Source of the DNA: Pediococcus ethanolidurans
Lineage (GTDB): Bacteria; Bacillota; Bacilli; Lactobacillales; Lactobacillaceae
Length of the DNA stretch: 64,000 nt
Direction: 5' to 3'
Assembly (NCBI RefSeq): GCF_001437405.1
Contig: NZ_JQBY01000004.1
Coordinates: forward strand, 1-64,000
Part shown: one piece after another, positions 46,725 through 55,099 of the stretch
Numbering within the stretch: position 1 is the first letter of the stretch
Layout: every line of letters starts with the position of its first letter
The notes under the pieces: generated by a model
What the model saw: only the letters and a program-made list of their open reading frames with translations
What the model was told of the DNA's origin: nothing
Databases searched by the model: none
Position numbers and translations under genes: made by a program

Positions 46725-48182
46725 ATGTCAAAGTTTTTTGATTTAGAGAAAAACGGTACTAAAGTTTCTACCGAAGTTGTTGCTGGTATCACTACTTTTT
46801 TCGCCATGTCTTATATTTTATTTTTAAACCCGGAAATTCTTAGTCAAACCGGGATGCCGGCTCAAGCGGTTTTCTTAGCTATGATTATTGCCTCAGTTAC
46901 TGGAACGTTAGTTATGGGTCTTTTCGCCAATGTTCCTTACGCGTTGGCCCCTGGGGTTGGTTTACAGGCCTTCTTTACATATACAGTTGTCATGTCACTG
47001 GGCTTTACCTGGCAAGAAGGACTTGCTTTAGTATTCTTCTGCGGCGTGATTAACATTATCATTACCATCACTAAAATTCGGAAAATGCTGATCACGGCCA
47101 TTCCCGAAACAATTCAACTAGCCATTAGTGGTGGTATTGGTGTTTTCATTGCTTACTTGGGGTTAAAAAATGCTAATTTGCTACAATTCTCAAGTGACTC
47201 AAGTAGCATTGTTTCTATTAACAATCAAGCTTATAACACTGCGGTTACCCATTTTACACACGGTGTGACAAGTGTTGTTACCGGCGGTGGAATTACGCCA
47301 TCATTAACCACTTTCAATAATCCTAGTGTTGTTCTAGCCCTAATCGGTATTGTTTTAACGGTAATTCTTCAAATCAAAAAAGTTCCTGCAAGTATTTTAA
47401 TTGGTATTGTTGTGACAACCTTAATCGGAATTCCCATGGGCGTTACTGATTTGCATATCTCTGCGGCTAATTCCTTAATCAATTCTATTGGTGCTCTTAA
47501 GACAACCTTCTTGGCTGCCTTCTCCGCACAAGGTATGGGATCCCTATTTACAAGTGGGCATCGTTTAATTTTAGTCTTTATGACCATTCTTTCATTTAGT
47601 TTATCAGATATTTTCGATTCTCTTGGGACTTTCATTGGTACTGGCCGAAGAACCGGAATTTTCTCCGCTGAAGACGAAAAAGATTTGGAAAATAATGCTG
47701 GTCTTTCTTCTAAACTGGATCGTGCATTGTTTGCAGATTCAATTGCAACCGGTGTTGGTTCAATCTTCGGAACATCAAACATAACAACCTATGTGGAAAG
47801 TTCGGCCGGAATTGGTGCTGGTGGTCGAACGGGTTTAACAAGTGTCGTAGTTGCAATTCTCTTTTTGCTTAGTAGTTTTGCTTCACCATTACTTTCGGTG
47901 ATTCCTGATGCGGCGATTGCGCCGGCCTTGATTATTGTGGGTATTATGATGATGAGTTCTTTCCAGAAAATTAACTGGTCGAACTTTAATGAGGCGGTGC
48001 CGGCGTTTATGGCGTCGATTTTTATGGCTTTTAGTTACAATATCACGTATGGTATTGCGGCTGGATTTATTTTCTATTGTATTGTAAAAACGGTGACGGG
48101 AGAGGCAAAGGAAGTGCATCCATTGATTTGGATTGTCTCGGCGTTGTTCGTTTTGAACTTCACGGTGCTGGCGATTGCATAA
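46725..48182 (+). CDS. pbuG: Purine permease (AzgA/PbuG type)
   Basis: This 485-aa membrane protein belongs to the NCS2 AzgA-like group. It has about twelve helices, the N-terminal block AGITTFFAMSYILFLNPEIL and FANVPYALAPGVGLQAFFTY. Members import guanine and hypoxanthine. Translation starts from AGAGG. The last 280 bp use GCG/CCG codons far more than the earlier part. A hairpin array starts 2 nt after the stop codon. Confidence 0.92.
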   Translation: MSKFFDLEKNGTKVSTEVVAGITTFFAMSYILFLNPEILSQTGMPAQAVFLAMIIASVTGTLVMGLFANVPYALAPGVGLQAFFTYTVVMSLGFTWQEGLALVFFCGVINIIITITKIRKMLITAIPETIQLAISGGIGVFIAYLGLKNANLLQFSSDSSSIVSINNQAYNTAVTHFTHGVTSVVTGGGITPSLTTFNNPSVVLALIGIVLTVILQIKKVPASILIGIVVTTLIGIPMGVTDLHISAANSLINSIGALKTTFLAAFSAQGMGSLFTSGHRLILVFMTILSFSLSDIFDSLGTFIGTGRRTGIFSAEDEKDLENNAGLSSKLDRALFADSIATGVGSIFGTSNITTYVESSAGIGAGGRTGLTSVVVAILFLLSSFASPLLSVIPDAAIAPALIIVGIMMMSSFQKINWSNFNEAVPAFMASIFMAFSYNITYGIAAGFIFYCIVKTVTGEAKEVHPLIWIVSALFVLNFTVLAIA

Positions 48183-48183
48183 A

Positions 48184-48758
48184 TAAGTGAGCGGAATGAA
48201 GCGCTAATAACAGAAAAATAAGACTGACGGGCGGACGATCGTGATCGGACGTTTAGTCGGGCTTATTTTTCTGTTATTGCTTCACGTAGCTGTCCTAAAA
48301 TAAGTGAGTAGAGTGAAGCGTTTAGTTCAAGTCATATAAATGCACCGTCAGCGGGATGAAATCCTGCGCTAGGTGTATTTATATGACTTGGACTGCTTCA
48401 CGGAACTGTCCTAGAATAGTGAGCGGAGTGAAGCGCTAATAACAGAGAAATAAGACTGACGGGCGAACGATCGTGATCGGGCGTTTAGTCAGGCTTATTT
48501 CTCTGTTGTTGCTTCACGCAGCTGTCCTAAATAAGTGAGCGAAGTGAAGCGTTTAGTTCTAGTCATATAAGTGCACCGTCAGCGGGATAAAATCCTGCGT
48601 TAGGTGTGCTTATATGACTTGAACTGCTTCACGTAGCTGTCCTAAAAAGTGAGCGGAGTGAAGCGATTAGTCCCATTCATATAAGTGCACCGTCAGCGGG
48701 ATGAAATCCTGCGCTAGGTGTATTTATATGAATGGGACTGCTTCAAGCAGCTGTCCTA
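48184..48758. repeat. Array of five ~115-bp hairpin repeats
   Basis: Units start at about 48184, 48301, 48418, 48532 and 48647. Every unit opens with a form of GTGAGCGGAGTGAAGCG and closes with TGCTTCACGTAGCTGTCCT; GTGAAGC and GCTTCAC pair. The stem between them is one of two types: A (TAATAACAGAAAAATAAG; units 1, 3) or B (GTTCAAGTCATATAA; units 2, 4, 5). Paired bases change together, for example CCCATT/AATGGG in unit 5. Type B ends in the loop AGCGGGATGAAATCCTGCGCT. A decayed sixth unit seems to start at 48765. Confidence 0.92.
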
Positions 48759-48791
48759 AAAAAAAGCAAAGTAAAGCCGTAATAACAAAAA

Positions 48792-48846
48792 AATATCGTT
48801 CAACATCTTGGAGACAAACTCCAAGTTTGTTGAACGACATTTTTAA
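48792..48846. terminator. Terminator after the hairpin array
   Basis: TCGTTCAACA pairs with TGTTGAACGA, with CTTGGAG/CTCCAAG inside. T runs on both sides make it bidirectional between pbuG and the LysM gene. Confidence 0.85.
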
Positions 48847-48865
48847 TCTTTAAACACTAAGTAGT

Positions 48866-49537
48866 TTAGTACCAACCGTTTGCTTGCCAGAACGCCTTAG
48901 CAGCTGTCCATGAGCCATAACGGGAACTTACGTAAGAGTTAGCAACCTTTTCTTGGTTAGCAGCTGAGTAGTCACCATTTAAGTATGATGAGCTCAATTG
49001 ATACTTACCAATGTATTGACCATTTCTTGCTGTATATGAACCACTTGATTCTTTGTTTGCAATCCATGCTTTAGCAGATGCATCACTACCACTTGTTGTG
49101 CTAGTTGAGCTTGTAGTATTGGTGTTGGTTGATTGACTCTTAGTAGTACTTTGTGTACTTTGCTTGCTATAAGCTGAACTATTTTGAGTTGACTGTGTAT
49201 TTTGCTTACTCTGTGTGCTACTTGCTGTGTTAGCAGTGTTAGTTGATTGAGTAGCTTGTGACTGTTGTGTAGATGTTGTTTGACTTGTTGTGCTGTCAGT
49301 ATCAATTACTAATTGTTGACCTACATAGATCACATTTGCATTTGCAATATTGTTTGCTTTAGCTAATTGTTGATAGTTTGTATCATGTTTAAAATTATAC
49401 TCGATTGATGAAAGTGTATCTCCAGATTTAACTGTGTATGTTTCATCAGCACTAGCAGCAGTTGTCCATGCAATTGTTCCTAATGTAATGGTTGATAAGA
49501 ATGCTACTGAAAACTTGGTAAATTTGTTTAACTTCAT
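48866..49537 (-). CDS. Secreted LysM / Apf-type cell-wall protein 1
   Basis: This 223-aa protein has a signal peptide (cleavage near ASA, about residue 30), one LysM domain (YTVKSGDTLSSIEYNF..., about 34-78), a Ser/Thr/Gln-rich linker and a C-terminal domain of about 70 aa starting AWIANKESSGSY and ending AFWQANGWY. This layout matches aggregation-promoting-factor (Apf) proteins, which bind peptidoglycan and affect cell shape and surface. A paralogue follows upstream on the same strand. A conserved direct repeat lies in both control regions. Confidence 0.9.
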   Translation of the reverse strand: MKLNKFTKFSVAFLSTITLGTIAWTTAASADETYTVKSGDTLSSIEYNFKHDTNYQQLAKANNIANANVIYVGQQLVIDTDSTTSQTTSTQQSQATQSTNTANTASSTQSKQNTQSTQNSSAYSKQSTQSTTKSQSTNTNTTSSTSTTSGSDASAKAWIANKESSGSYTARNGQYIGKYQLSSSYLNGDYSAANQEKVANSYVSSRYGSWTAAKAFWQANGWY

Positions 49538-49646
49538 ATAAATAAAACTCTCCTCTTTGTTTATGCCTTTTTATTAACCAACGAGCACAATGATACAGAC
49601 TCAAGTTATCAAACAAGTTTCGCTAAGATATCAGTTTTATCCTTTT

Positions 49647-49662
49647 TGTAATATTTTGTAAT
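49647..49662. promoter_or_regulatory. Direct-repeat motif shared by both LysM genes (1)
   Basis: CCTTTTTGTAATATTTTGTAAT contains TGTAAT at 49647 and 49657, 10 bp apart. An equivalent block lies at 50614-50629 before the paralogue. It resembles WalR (TGTWAH-N5-TGTWAH) boxes except for one base less of spacing. Confidence 0.45.
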
Positions 49663-49776
49663 CTCTCTAAAATGTTAAGCGTTTTACTTAATAATTCTCG
49701 TTTTGTGTTATTACCTCCTACTTAAGTGAATCATTAGATGTAGTCATCAGGTCATCTTTCTTAAAATTTAATAACG

Positions 49777-49822
49777 CACAAAAAAACAATTCTAAGTCAG
49801 TTTCAGCTTAGAATTGTTGTGA
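49777..49822 (-). terminator. Terminator of LysM gene 2
   Basis: ACAATTCTAAG pairs with CTTAGAATTGT, followed on the minus strand by a T7 run. Confidence 0.8.
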
Positions 49823-49839
49823 ATTTTAATTATTTTATT

Positions 49840-50499
49840 TTAGTACCAGCCGTTTGCAACCCAGAATGCTTTGGCAGCTGTCCATGAACCATAACGTGAT
49901 GATACATATGAGTTAGCAACCTTTTCTTGGTTAGCAGCTGAGTAGTCACCATTTAAGTATGATGAACTCAATTGATACTTACCAATGTAATTACCATTTG
50001 TAGCTGTGTATGAGCCACCAGATTCTTTGTTAGCAATCCATGCCTTTGCAGCTGCTTCACTACTACTTGTTGATGAAGTGGATGTAGTGCTAGTTGTTGC
50101 AGATGTATTGCTTGAACTTCTTGAAGTTGAGCTTTGGTTGCTTGTTGATGCACTTGAACTAGAAGTTGAAGAACTTGATTTAGTTGTTGAAGCAATATTC
50201 TTAACAGCTGGAGTGCTCTTAACTTCGCTCTTAGTTGCCGTCTTGATTTCGCCATCACTCTTGATCAATAGCTTTTGACCAACATAGATCAAGTTAACGT
50301 TTGAAATTTTGTTAGCTTTAGCTAATTTTGAATAGTTAGTATCTTTGTTCAAATTATATTCAATACCTGAAAGTGTGTCACCAGATTTAACTGTATAAAC
50401 TTCATCGGCACTTGCAGCTGTTGTTAAAATAACTGAACCTAATGAAACTGTTGATAATAATGCTACTGAAAATTTTGTAATTTTGCTTCTTAATGTCAT
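49840..50499 (-). CDS. Secreted LysM / Apf-type cell-wall protein 2
   Basis: This 219-aa paralogue has the same order as the protein at 48866-49537: signal peptide, LysM domain (YTVKSGDTLSGIEYNL), Ser-rich linker (mostly serine here) and Apf-type C-terminal domain (AWIANKESGGSY ... AFWVANGWY). The C-terminal domains are almost identical at protein and DNA level, while the linkers differ, so they come from a duplication. Each gene has its own promoter region and terminator. Apf genes occur as neighbouring pairs in other lactobacilli. Confidence 0.9.
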   Translation of the reverse strand: MTLRSKITKFSVALLSTVSLGSVILTTAASADEVYTVKSGDTLSGIEYNLNKDTNYSKLAKANKISNVNLIYVGQKLLIKSDGEIKTATKSEVKSTPAVKNIASTTKSSSSTSSSSASTSNQSSTSRSSSNTSATTSTTSTSSTSSSEAAAKAWIANKESGGSYTATNGNYIGKYQLSSSYLNGDYSAANQEKVANSYVSSRYGSWTAAKAFWVANGWY

Positions 50500-50613
50500 G
50501 TATGAATTTCTCCTTAGTAGTTGTGTTTTCGTTTGTTATTTAATTTATGTGCATTATGTTACCCCCTCTTTTTTACAAACAGATGTCAAAAAGATATCTA
50601 TTTACGGCCTTTT

Positions 50614-50629
50614 TGCAATGTTCTGTAAC
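50614..50629. promoter_or_regulatory. Direct-repeat motif shared by both LysM genes (2)
   Basis: TGCAAT (50614) and TGTAAC (50624) are 10 bp apart inside CCTTTTTGCAATGTTCTGTAAC. An AGATATC motif lies about 20 bp before it in both genes, so the block is conserved beyond the repeat itself. Confidence 0.45.
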
Positions 50630-50701
50630 TGTGGATTAAAAAAATGTCTCTAAACCCCATGGTTATCAAATTATAAAAATGACAAAATCTGTTTTAAAAA
50701 C

Positions 50702-50745
50702 ACAAAAAAACCAGTAATTTTTTTGAAATTACTGGTTTTTAATCA
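50702..50745 (-). terminator. Terminator of the GNAT gene
   Basis: AAACCAGTAATTT pairs with AAATTACTGGTTT over a short loop, with T runs on both sides, just past the acetyltransferase stop. Confidence 0.85.
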
Positions 50746-50764
50746 CTATTTTGTTATATTTTAT

Positions 50765-51949
50765 CTAGAAATAGTCCCAAAGCATGGGTGATTCGTTTCG
50801 CAAAGCAAGGTCTAAATTACGAATTGATTCGATATTTCCTGTTATTTTTCCTACCTGTTTCAAATACGCTAACTGACGATAACCCATAAATGCTTTCGTT
50901 AAATTTTGAATGTCTAAATGAATGTCAGCTAAGTTTTGTTCGTTTTTACTGATTTTTTCAAAACTTGTCCCATTGACATTAACTTTTAATCGCCAAATGC
51001 CGTTATTTTGTGGAATCAGACTATCTTTAACACCCAACCGCAACGACTTAACTTTTTGAATAAATGGATAATCATTCATAAACTTTTGAAGATTAATTAT
51101 GCGTGCCATCATATATGGTTGAATATTCACACTAACAACATACGGATTAGCCATTACATCTGGGTAGCCTTTCGGATCTCCAGAGGCATACTCAAATCTC
51201 GCAAACATAGACTCATGCTGACAGATAAATCGCTGAAGATACTGATAGCTTATTTGGTTGGTATACATAATTTCTTGAATTTTGAAGGTATCGCCGGCTG
51301 CTTCGTAAATGACATATCCAGACGCATTTTTACCATCTTCTAAATATACGCCAACTTGCCAAGCGGGATGCTTAAGCCCTAAATAATGCCACCACCAATC
51401 ATCACGGTGCACACCACCATTACGACTCTGTTCATTATTTTCATAAACTTCATCGATTAAAGAAACCGCCTCATTGAGTGGTAATCGCAAAAATTGTCCG
51501 CGTTCTTCCGCTATTTTTACCCGTGGTAGATCCGTATTCTTAATTTTATAGACCGCGCGATCAAACACTTCCTCGTACCCAAAACGGCGGTAAAACTCGT
51601 ATGAAAAAGGCGCTAGATAAGACAAAGCCACGCCATCACGTCGCATATCAGAAAAGGCCTGTCGCATTAGAGCGGTAATTGCACCATGGCCCCCAAACTC
51701 CGGATAGCTCATGACATCCCCAATTCCGTTCATCTTATAAATGACCCCATGAAAATTGACTTTAAACGGAATACTCAGCATTCCACTACTCAGTTTGTCA
51801 CCATGTAAAAGCCCATAAACCTGTGAATGCTGATAGCGATCATTAAAAAATGCACGTCGTTCTTCACTATCTTGATTATTAAATGCGTATAAATATAGAT
51901 GATAAAACTCATCTAAATCCTTGCTCGTGAGTTTGACAATTTCACTCAA
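50765..51949 (-). CDS. Eis-like GNAT acetyltransferase
   Basis: This 394-aa protein has the multi-domain layout of Eis-type acetyltransferases: two GNAT domains and a C-terminal SCP2-like domain. The acetyl-CoA motif GGHGAITALM lies near residue 88, followed by LAPFSYEFYRRFGYE. The C-terminus ends in a hydrophobic residue with a free carboxylate (MLWDYF), which is catalytic in Eis. Substrates of such enzymes include aminoglycosides and peptides; none can be assigned here. The start is TTG at 51947-51949 after GGAGG. Confidence 0.85.
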   Translation of the reverse strand: MSEIVKLTSKDLDEFYHLYLYAFNNQDSEERRAFFNDRYQHSQVYGLLHGDKLSSGMLSIPFKVNFHGVIYKMNGIGDVMSYPEFGGHGAITALMRQAFSDMRRDGVALSYLAPFSYEFYRRFGYEEVFDRAVYKIKNTDLPRVKIAEERGQFLRLPLNEAVSLIDEVYENNEQSRNGGVHRDDWWWHYLGLKHPAWQVGVYLEDGKNASGYVIYEAAGDTFKIQEIMYTNQISYQYLQRFICQHESMFARFEYASGDPKGYPDVMANPYVVSVNIQPYMMARIINLQKFMNDYPFIQKVKSLRLGVKDSLIPQNNGIWRLKVNVNGTSFEKISKNEQNLADIHLDIQNLTKAFMGYRQLAYLKQVGKITGNIESIRNLDLALRNESPMLWDYF

Positions 51950-51972
51950 TGTGATGACACCTCCGCCTACGT

Positions 51973-52161
51973 TTATTTTTTCGCTTTATCCCGTAATTTA
52001 GCTACGTATAAACCAAAACCGGTAAACATGATAATCCCCACAATATCAACCAATGTTTGTGCAGAACCAAATTTTACTTTGATAATTGTAGTTATCAATG
52101 CCAACGTCCCAATAATGAAGGCACCAATAATTCCTAATAAAATGATTTTTTGTGGTTTCAT
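51973..52161 (-). CDS. Small two-helix membrane protein
   Basis: This 62-aa protein has two hydrophobic segments (about residues 6-27 and 34-54) and a basic tail (KLRDKAKK). It resembles the protein at 44837-45025 only in size and layout. It starts after AAGGA and lies 23 nt before the acetyltransferase gene, so they may share a transcript. Function unknown. Confidence 0.65.
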   Translation of the reverse strand: MKPQKIILLGIIGAFIIGTLALITTIIKVKFGSAQTLVDIVGIIMFTGFGLYVAKLRDKAKK

Positions 52162-52255
52162 ATTTTTTCCTTCTATATTATAAGTCAGTTGATTTCACAA
52201 TTCAGAAAAACTTTAAAATCCGTATCAGGTTATCAAACAAGCCTTATTTCTAAAA

Positions 52256-53503
52256 CTAGTTTGCCTTAGCGTCACTCAAAGTTTCTTTTTCGACCATTTG
52301 TTTTTCAGCTACTTTGAAGAATGGGTAGTATGCTGCGGCCGCAATTACTAATTCAACTGCTGACCAAACGCCTGCGCGCCAATCCCAACCTGTAGCCATT
52401 AATGGGCCGATAATTGGTGGCATTGTCCAAGGCACCATTGTCACTGCGGGTCTTAACAAATGTAAGGCCATTAATGCATAAGTACCAACGACCAAAATCT
52501 GAGGCAAGACAACAAATGGAATCAAGGTAATTGGATTCATAACAACTGGGAATCCGAAGATAACTGGTTCATTAATTTCAAACAAGGCACTTGGAAAAGC
52601 TACTTTCCCTAATTCACGATACGTTTTACTCTTAGATGAAAGCATCCAGAAGACCAACATAATCGTTGCTCCTGTACCACCAACATTAACAAACAAACTT
52701 GAAAATCCAGTTGAAGTGAAATAAGGAATTGCTTGATGATGAGACCAAGCAGTTGCGTTTGCTGTCAAAAACTGAAGAAAAATTGGATCCGCAATTCCTT
52801 CAAGTGTCATATCACCATGAATTCCGCCTACCCAGAGTAAACTAACTAATAATGTATAGAACATGATTCCTGGCAAACTATTCATCGCAAATAATAATGG
52901 ATGGAAAATATCTTGAATAAATACATTGATATCAAAATGAAGTGGTACACGAACTGTCCAGAATAAGAGCAAAATCACAAATCCAGGTACTAACGAAACA
53001 AACGAATGATTAACCGCCGTTGGTACCCCATCTGGCAATTTAATTACCAGATTACGTTTAACAAAGAAATTTAGAATAAGTACGGAAACAAAGGCACAAA
53101 CAATTGCCGTAAACAATCCTGACGAAGCAAAATTAGCTGTGTCCAAGACGTTTTTATCATTAAACGAAACAATAACAAAGGCCATCGTTGAAAGTCCGGC
53201 TCCGTTAATGGCATCCAAATCTAAGTTCTTAGCAAGCTCATAACCAATGCCAATCGCTGATAGAAGTGAAATAATACCAAATGACCCGTTGACCGCAACA
53301 CTGATGGCAGACATATAAGGTTTCATAAAAGCTGTCCATGCAGGTATTGGAATATTGCCAATAATCAAAAATACTGATCCACTAATTACCGCTGGTAGTG
53401 TCATAACTAACCCGTTACGAACCGCAACCAGATATTTGTTGTTACCAGCCTTTGCTAAAGGTGGCATTAACACGTTTTGAATCCAATTCATGAAGTTCTT
53501 CAA
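52256..53503 (-). CDS. PTS cellobiose/lactose-type EIIC permease
   Basis: This 415-aa membrane protein is a lactose/cellobiose-family PTS EIIC, with eight or more helices and family motifs such as HGDMTLEGIADP and NEPVIFGFPVVMNP. It translocates a beta-glucoside or related sugar while the sugar is phosphorylated. No EIIA or EIIB gene is nearby, so it must borrow subunits. The TTG at 53501-53503 is 9 nt from GGGAGG. A strong promoter, a cre site and a palindromic operator lie upstream. Confidence 0.9.
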   Translation of the reverse strand: MKNFMNWIQNVLMPPLAKAGNNKYLVAVRNGLVMTLPAVISGSVFLIIGNIPIPAWTAFMKPYMSAISVAVNGSFGIISLLSAIGIGYELAKNLDLDAINGAGLSTMAFVIVSFNDKNVLDTANFASSGLFTAIVCAFVSVLILNFFVKRNLVIKLPDGVPTAVNHSFVSLVPGFVILLLFWTVRVPLHFDINVFIQDIFHPLLFAMNSLPGIMFYTLLVSLLWVGGIHGDMTLEGIADPIFLQFLTANATAWSHHQAIPYFTSTGFSSLFVNVGGTGATIMLVFWMLSSKSKTYRELGKVAFPSALFEINEPVIFGFPVVMNPITLIPFVVLPQILVVGTYALMALHLLRPAVTMVPWTMPPIIGPLMATGWDWRAGVWSAVELVIAAAAYYPFFKVAEKQMVEKETLSDAKAN

Positions 53504-53537
53504 GATAATCACCCTCCCACAATTTAATTACAAACTC

Positions 53538-53566
53538 AGTATAAGATTTAAAAACCATAATGTAAA
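53538..53566 (-). promoter_or_regulatory. EIIC promoter
   Basis: On the minus strand TTTACA (53561-53566) and TATACT (53538-53543) are exactly 17 bp apart, about 35 nt before the start codon. Confidence 0.7.
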
Positions 53567-53574
53567 CCCTTTCA
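53561..53574. promoter_or_regulatory. cre site overlapping the EIIC promoter
   Basis: TGTAAACCCTTTCA (plus) matches the cre outline and covers the -35 hexamer, which fits CcpA repression of a PTS gene. Confidence 0.55.
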
Positions 53575-53646
53575 TAATAATTTTGTTTAAATTTATGTAA
53601 TATTACTAATCGTTGCTGTGCATTTATTAATTTGTTCCTGTTTTGC

Positions 53647-53664
53647 TAAAGGTATATACCTTTA
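53647..53664. promoter_or_regulatory. Perfect 18-bp palindrome upstream of EIIC
   Basis: TAAAGGTATATACCTTTA is a perfect 18-bp palindrome, of the GTATATAC type used by many GntR-family sugar regulators. It lies about 145 nt before the EIIC start; the regulator gene is not in the window. Confidence 0.5.
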
Positions 53665-53692
53665 ATGATTTTCATTTTCTCTTTGGTTTCCC

Positions 53693-54294
53693 AACTAAAG
53701 ATTGATAGTATCAAAGTCATTTCAATAACTGCTGTTAAACGACGTAGCCTGTAAAAAATAGTTTAACTGCCGTCCTGCGGCTCACTCGGTCTGGAACGGG
53801 GTGGGCACGATTTGAAGCCAAGAAATACACTTGTCTTCAAACTCGACCTTATTCTAAGTAATAAATTACTAAGAATAATTTCACCCCTGAGACCAATCGC
53901 CTCCGGACTAAGATCGTTTGATGTTTCAATAATGTTCAATAACACTGATATAATAACTTTTATATTGACGTGTTGATTGCACGACTTAGTCTGGAAGCAA
54001 ATGGGCTCAGTAGTGACATTTATCTTAGCGGGTTTCGCTTAGATAAAGGCCGAGCTTAGAGACGTGTATTTCGGCTCTAAGTCGTGCCCACTACTACGTT
54101 TAGAAGAATGATTTTCGTTCCGAAAATCTTGATACTCCGTACGATGTCGATTCTTGTGGCAAAAATCAGCCGCAAGAACTCGCACTACGTTCCAGCCCAA
54201 ATTTGCTGGAAGACGGCATTTTAATCTAATTTTGTTACTATGACCGCTTTTGTATCAGGTAACGAGATATTTTTTTTGATTTCAACTTATAGTT
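53693..54294 (+). repeat. Large foldback element, copy A (602 bp)
   Basis: This copy aligns with copy B (60410-60845) along its length but has two extra segments. The ends are AACTAAAGATTG and TTTCAACTTATAGTT (inverted). Extra segment 1 (about 53811-53888) contains two hairpins: TTTGAAG/CTTCAAA and a 14-bp stem around ATTACTAAGAAT. Extra segment 2 (about 54095-54185) has hairpins GATTTTCG/CGAAAATC and TTCTTG/CAAGAA, and is flanked by copies of ACTACGTT. The shared internal hairpin TTTATCTTAGCG...CGCTTAGATAAA is at about 54019. No plausible protein is encoded. Confidence 0.88.
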
Positions 54295-54447
54295 TTTCCC
54301 TTTAAACTCACCTTTAGCTTGAATCGATTGCACTTTTTCGTTTCTAATTGAATACGCAATTTATCCAGTTTTCTGTCAATTAATTTTTTTATATTCTAGT
54401 TAATGACCAAGGGCCCTTGGATCTTTATTTATAAGGAGATTCAAGAA

Positions 54448-54975
54448 TTGGAAGAACAACTAATAAAAGACGGGTTTAATTTCTTATATTCTGACAACAA
54501 CGAAAAGATTATTTATGGAGCTGCTAAAAGACTACATCTCTCACCATTTCATGCAAATTACGATGACTTTATTCAAGAAGGCGCACTCACCTTTGTAAAA
54601 GCATACGTTAGGTATCCTAACGATGTGAGTGAAAATCCGGAAAAGTTTCGTGTCTTTGCCTACCAAGCTGTTTACTGGCGTCTGCTTGATTTAATTAGGC
54701 ATTCAAATAAACTCATAGAAAAGACTCAAACTGACCAGGAACTTTTAAATTTGCAACAAACTTCACTAGAGGAGGGCTACGAATCGATTTATTCTGATCA
54801 ACTGTTTCATCGATTGTATAGTATTTGTACAAACGCAGAGCGGTTATTTTTACTGGATTGCTATGTTCACCAGTTGACCGGTGCTGAGATTGCAAAAAAA
54901 CATCACGTCACAAGACAGTGCGTTTCCAACTGGCGAAGGAATGTCGGTAACAAAGTCCTAACGTTAATTTACTGA
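54448..54975 (+). CDS. SigH/ComX-like alternative sigma factor
   Basis: This protein of about 175 aa has a sigma-70 region 2-like part (DDFIQEGALTFVKAYVRY ... FAYQAVYWRLLDLIRHSN) and a C-terminal helix-turn-helix like region 4 (LTGAEIAKKHHVTRQCVSNWRRN). It resembles the SigH/ComX factors that control competence genes in lactobacilli and streptococci. The start is probably TTG at 54448, 9 nt after AAGGAG; the ATG at 54403 has no ribosome binding site. It is a single gene next to the foldback repeat. Confidence 0.75.
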   Translation: MEEQLIKDGFNFLYSDNNEKIIYGAAKRLHLSPFHANYDDFIQEGALTFVKAYVRYPNDVSENPEKFRVFAYQAVYWRLLDLIRHSNKLIEKTQTDQELLNLQQTSLEEGYESIYSDQLFHRLYSICTNAERLFLLDCYVHQLTGAEIAKKHHVTRQCVSNWRRNVGNKVLTLIY

Positions 54976-55027
54976 AAGAAAAAATATAAAAGCAACTTTA
55001 GTTACTGATCTTAACCAATTTGACACA

Positions 55028-55077
55028 GCAAAAAAGGCAAGGTACGAGAATTTTTTCTCTACCTTGCCTTTTTATTT
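55028..55077. terminator. Bidirectional terminator
   Basis: AAAAAGGCAAGGTA pairs with TACCTTGCCTTTTT. It lies between the sigma-factor gene and the convergent XRE gene and serves both. Confidence 0.85.
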
Positions 55078-55099
55078 TTAAAAAATGAAATTGTTATTT

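Noticed and set aside
48184-48758. CRISPR-like array
   Set aside because: Inner segments are paired hairpin arms of only two types, not unique spacers.
53763-53945. 60-aa ORF inside foldback copy A
   Set aside because: It has no ribosome binding site and is interrupted in copy B, where the hairpin module is missing.
53693-54294. Insertion sequence with a decayed transposase
   Set aside because: No transposase-like frame or remnant is seen; the element is foldback sequence throughout.
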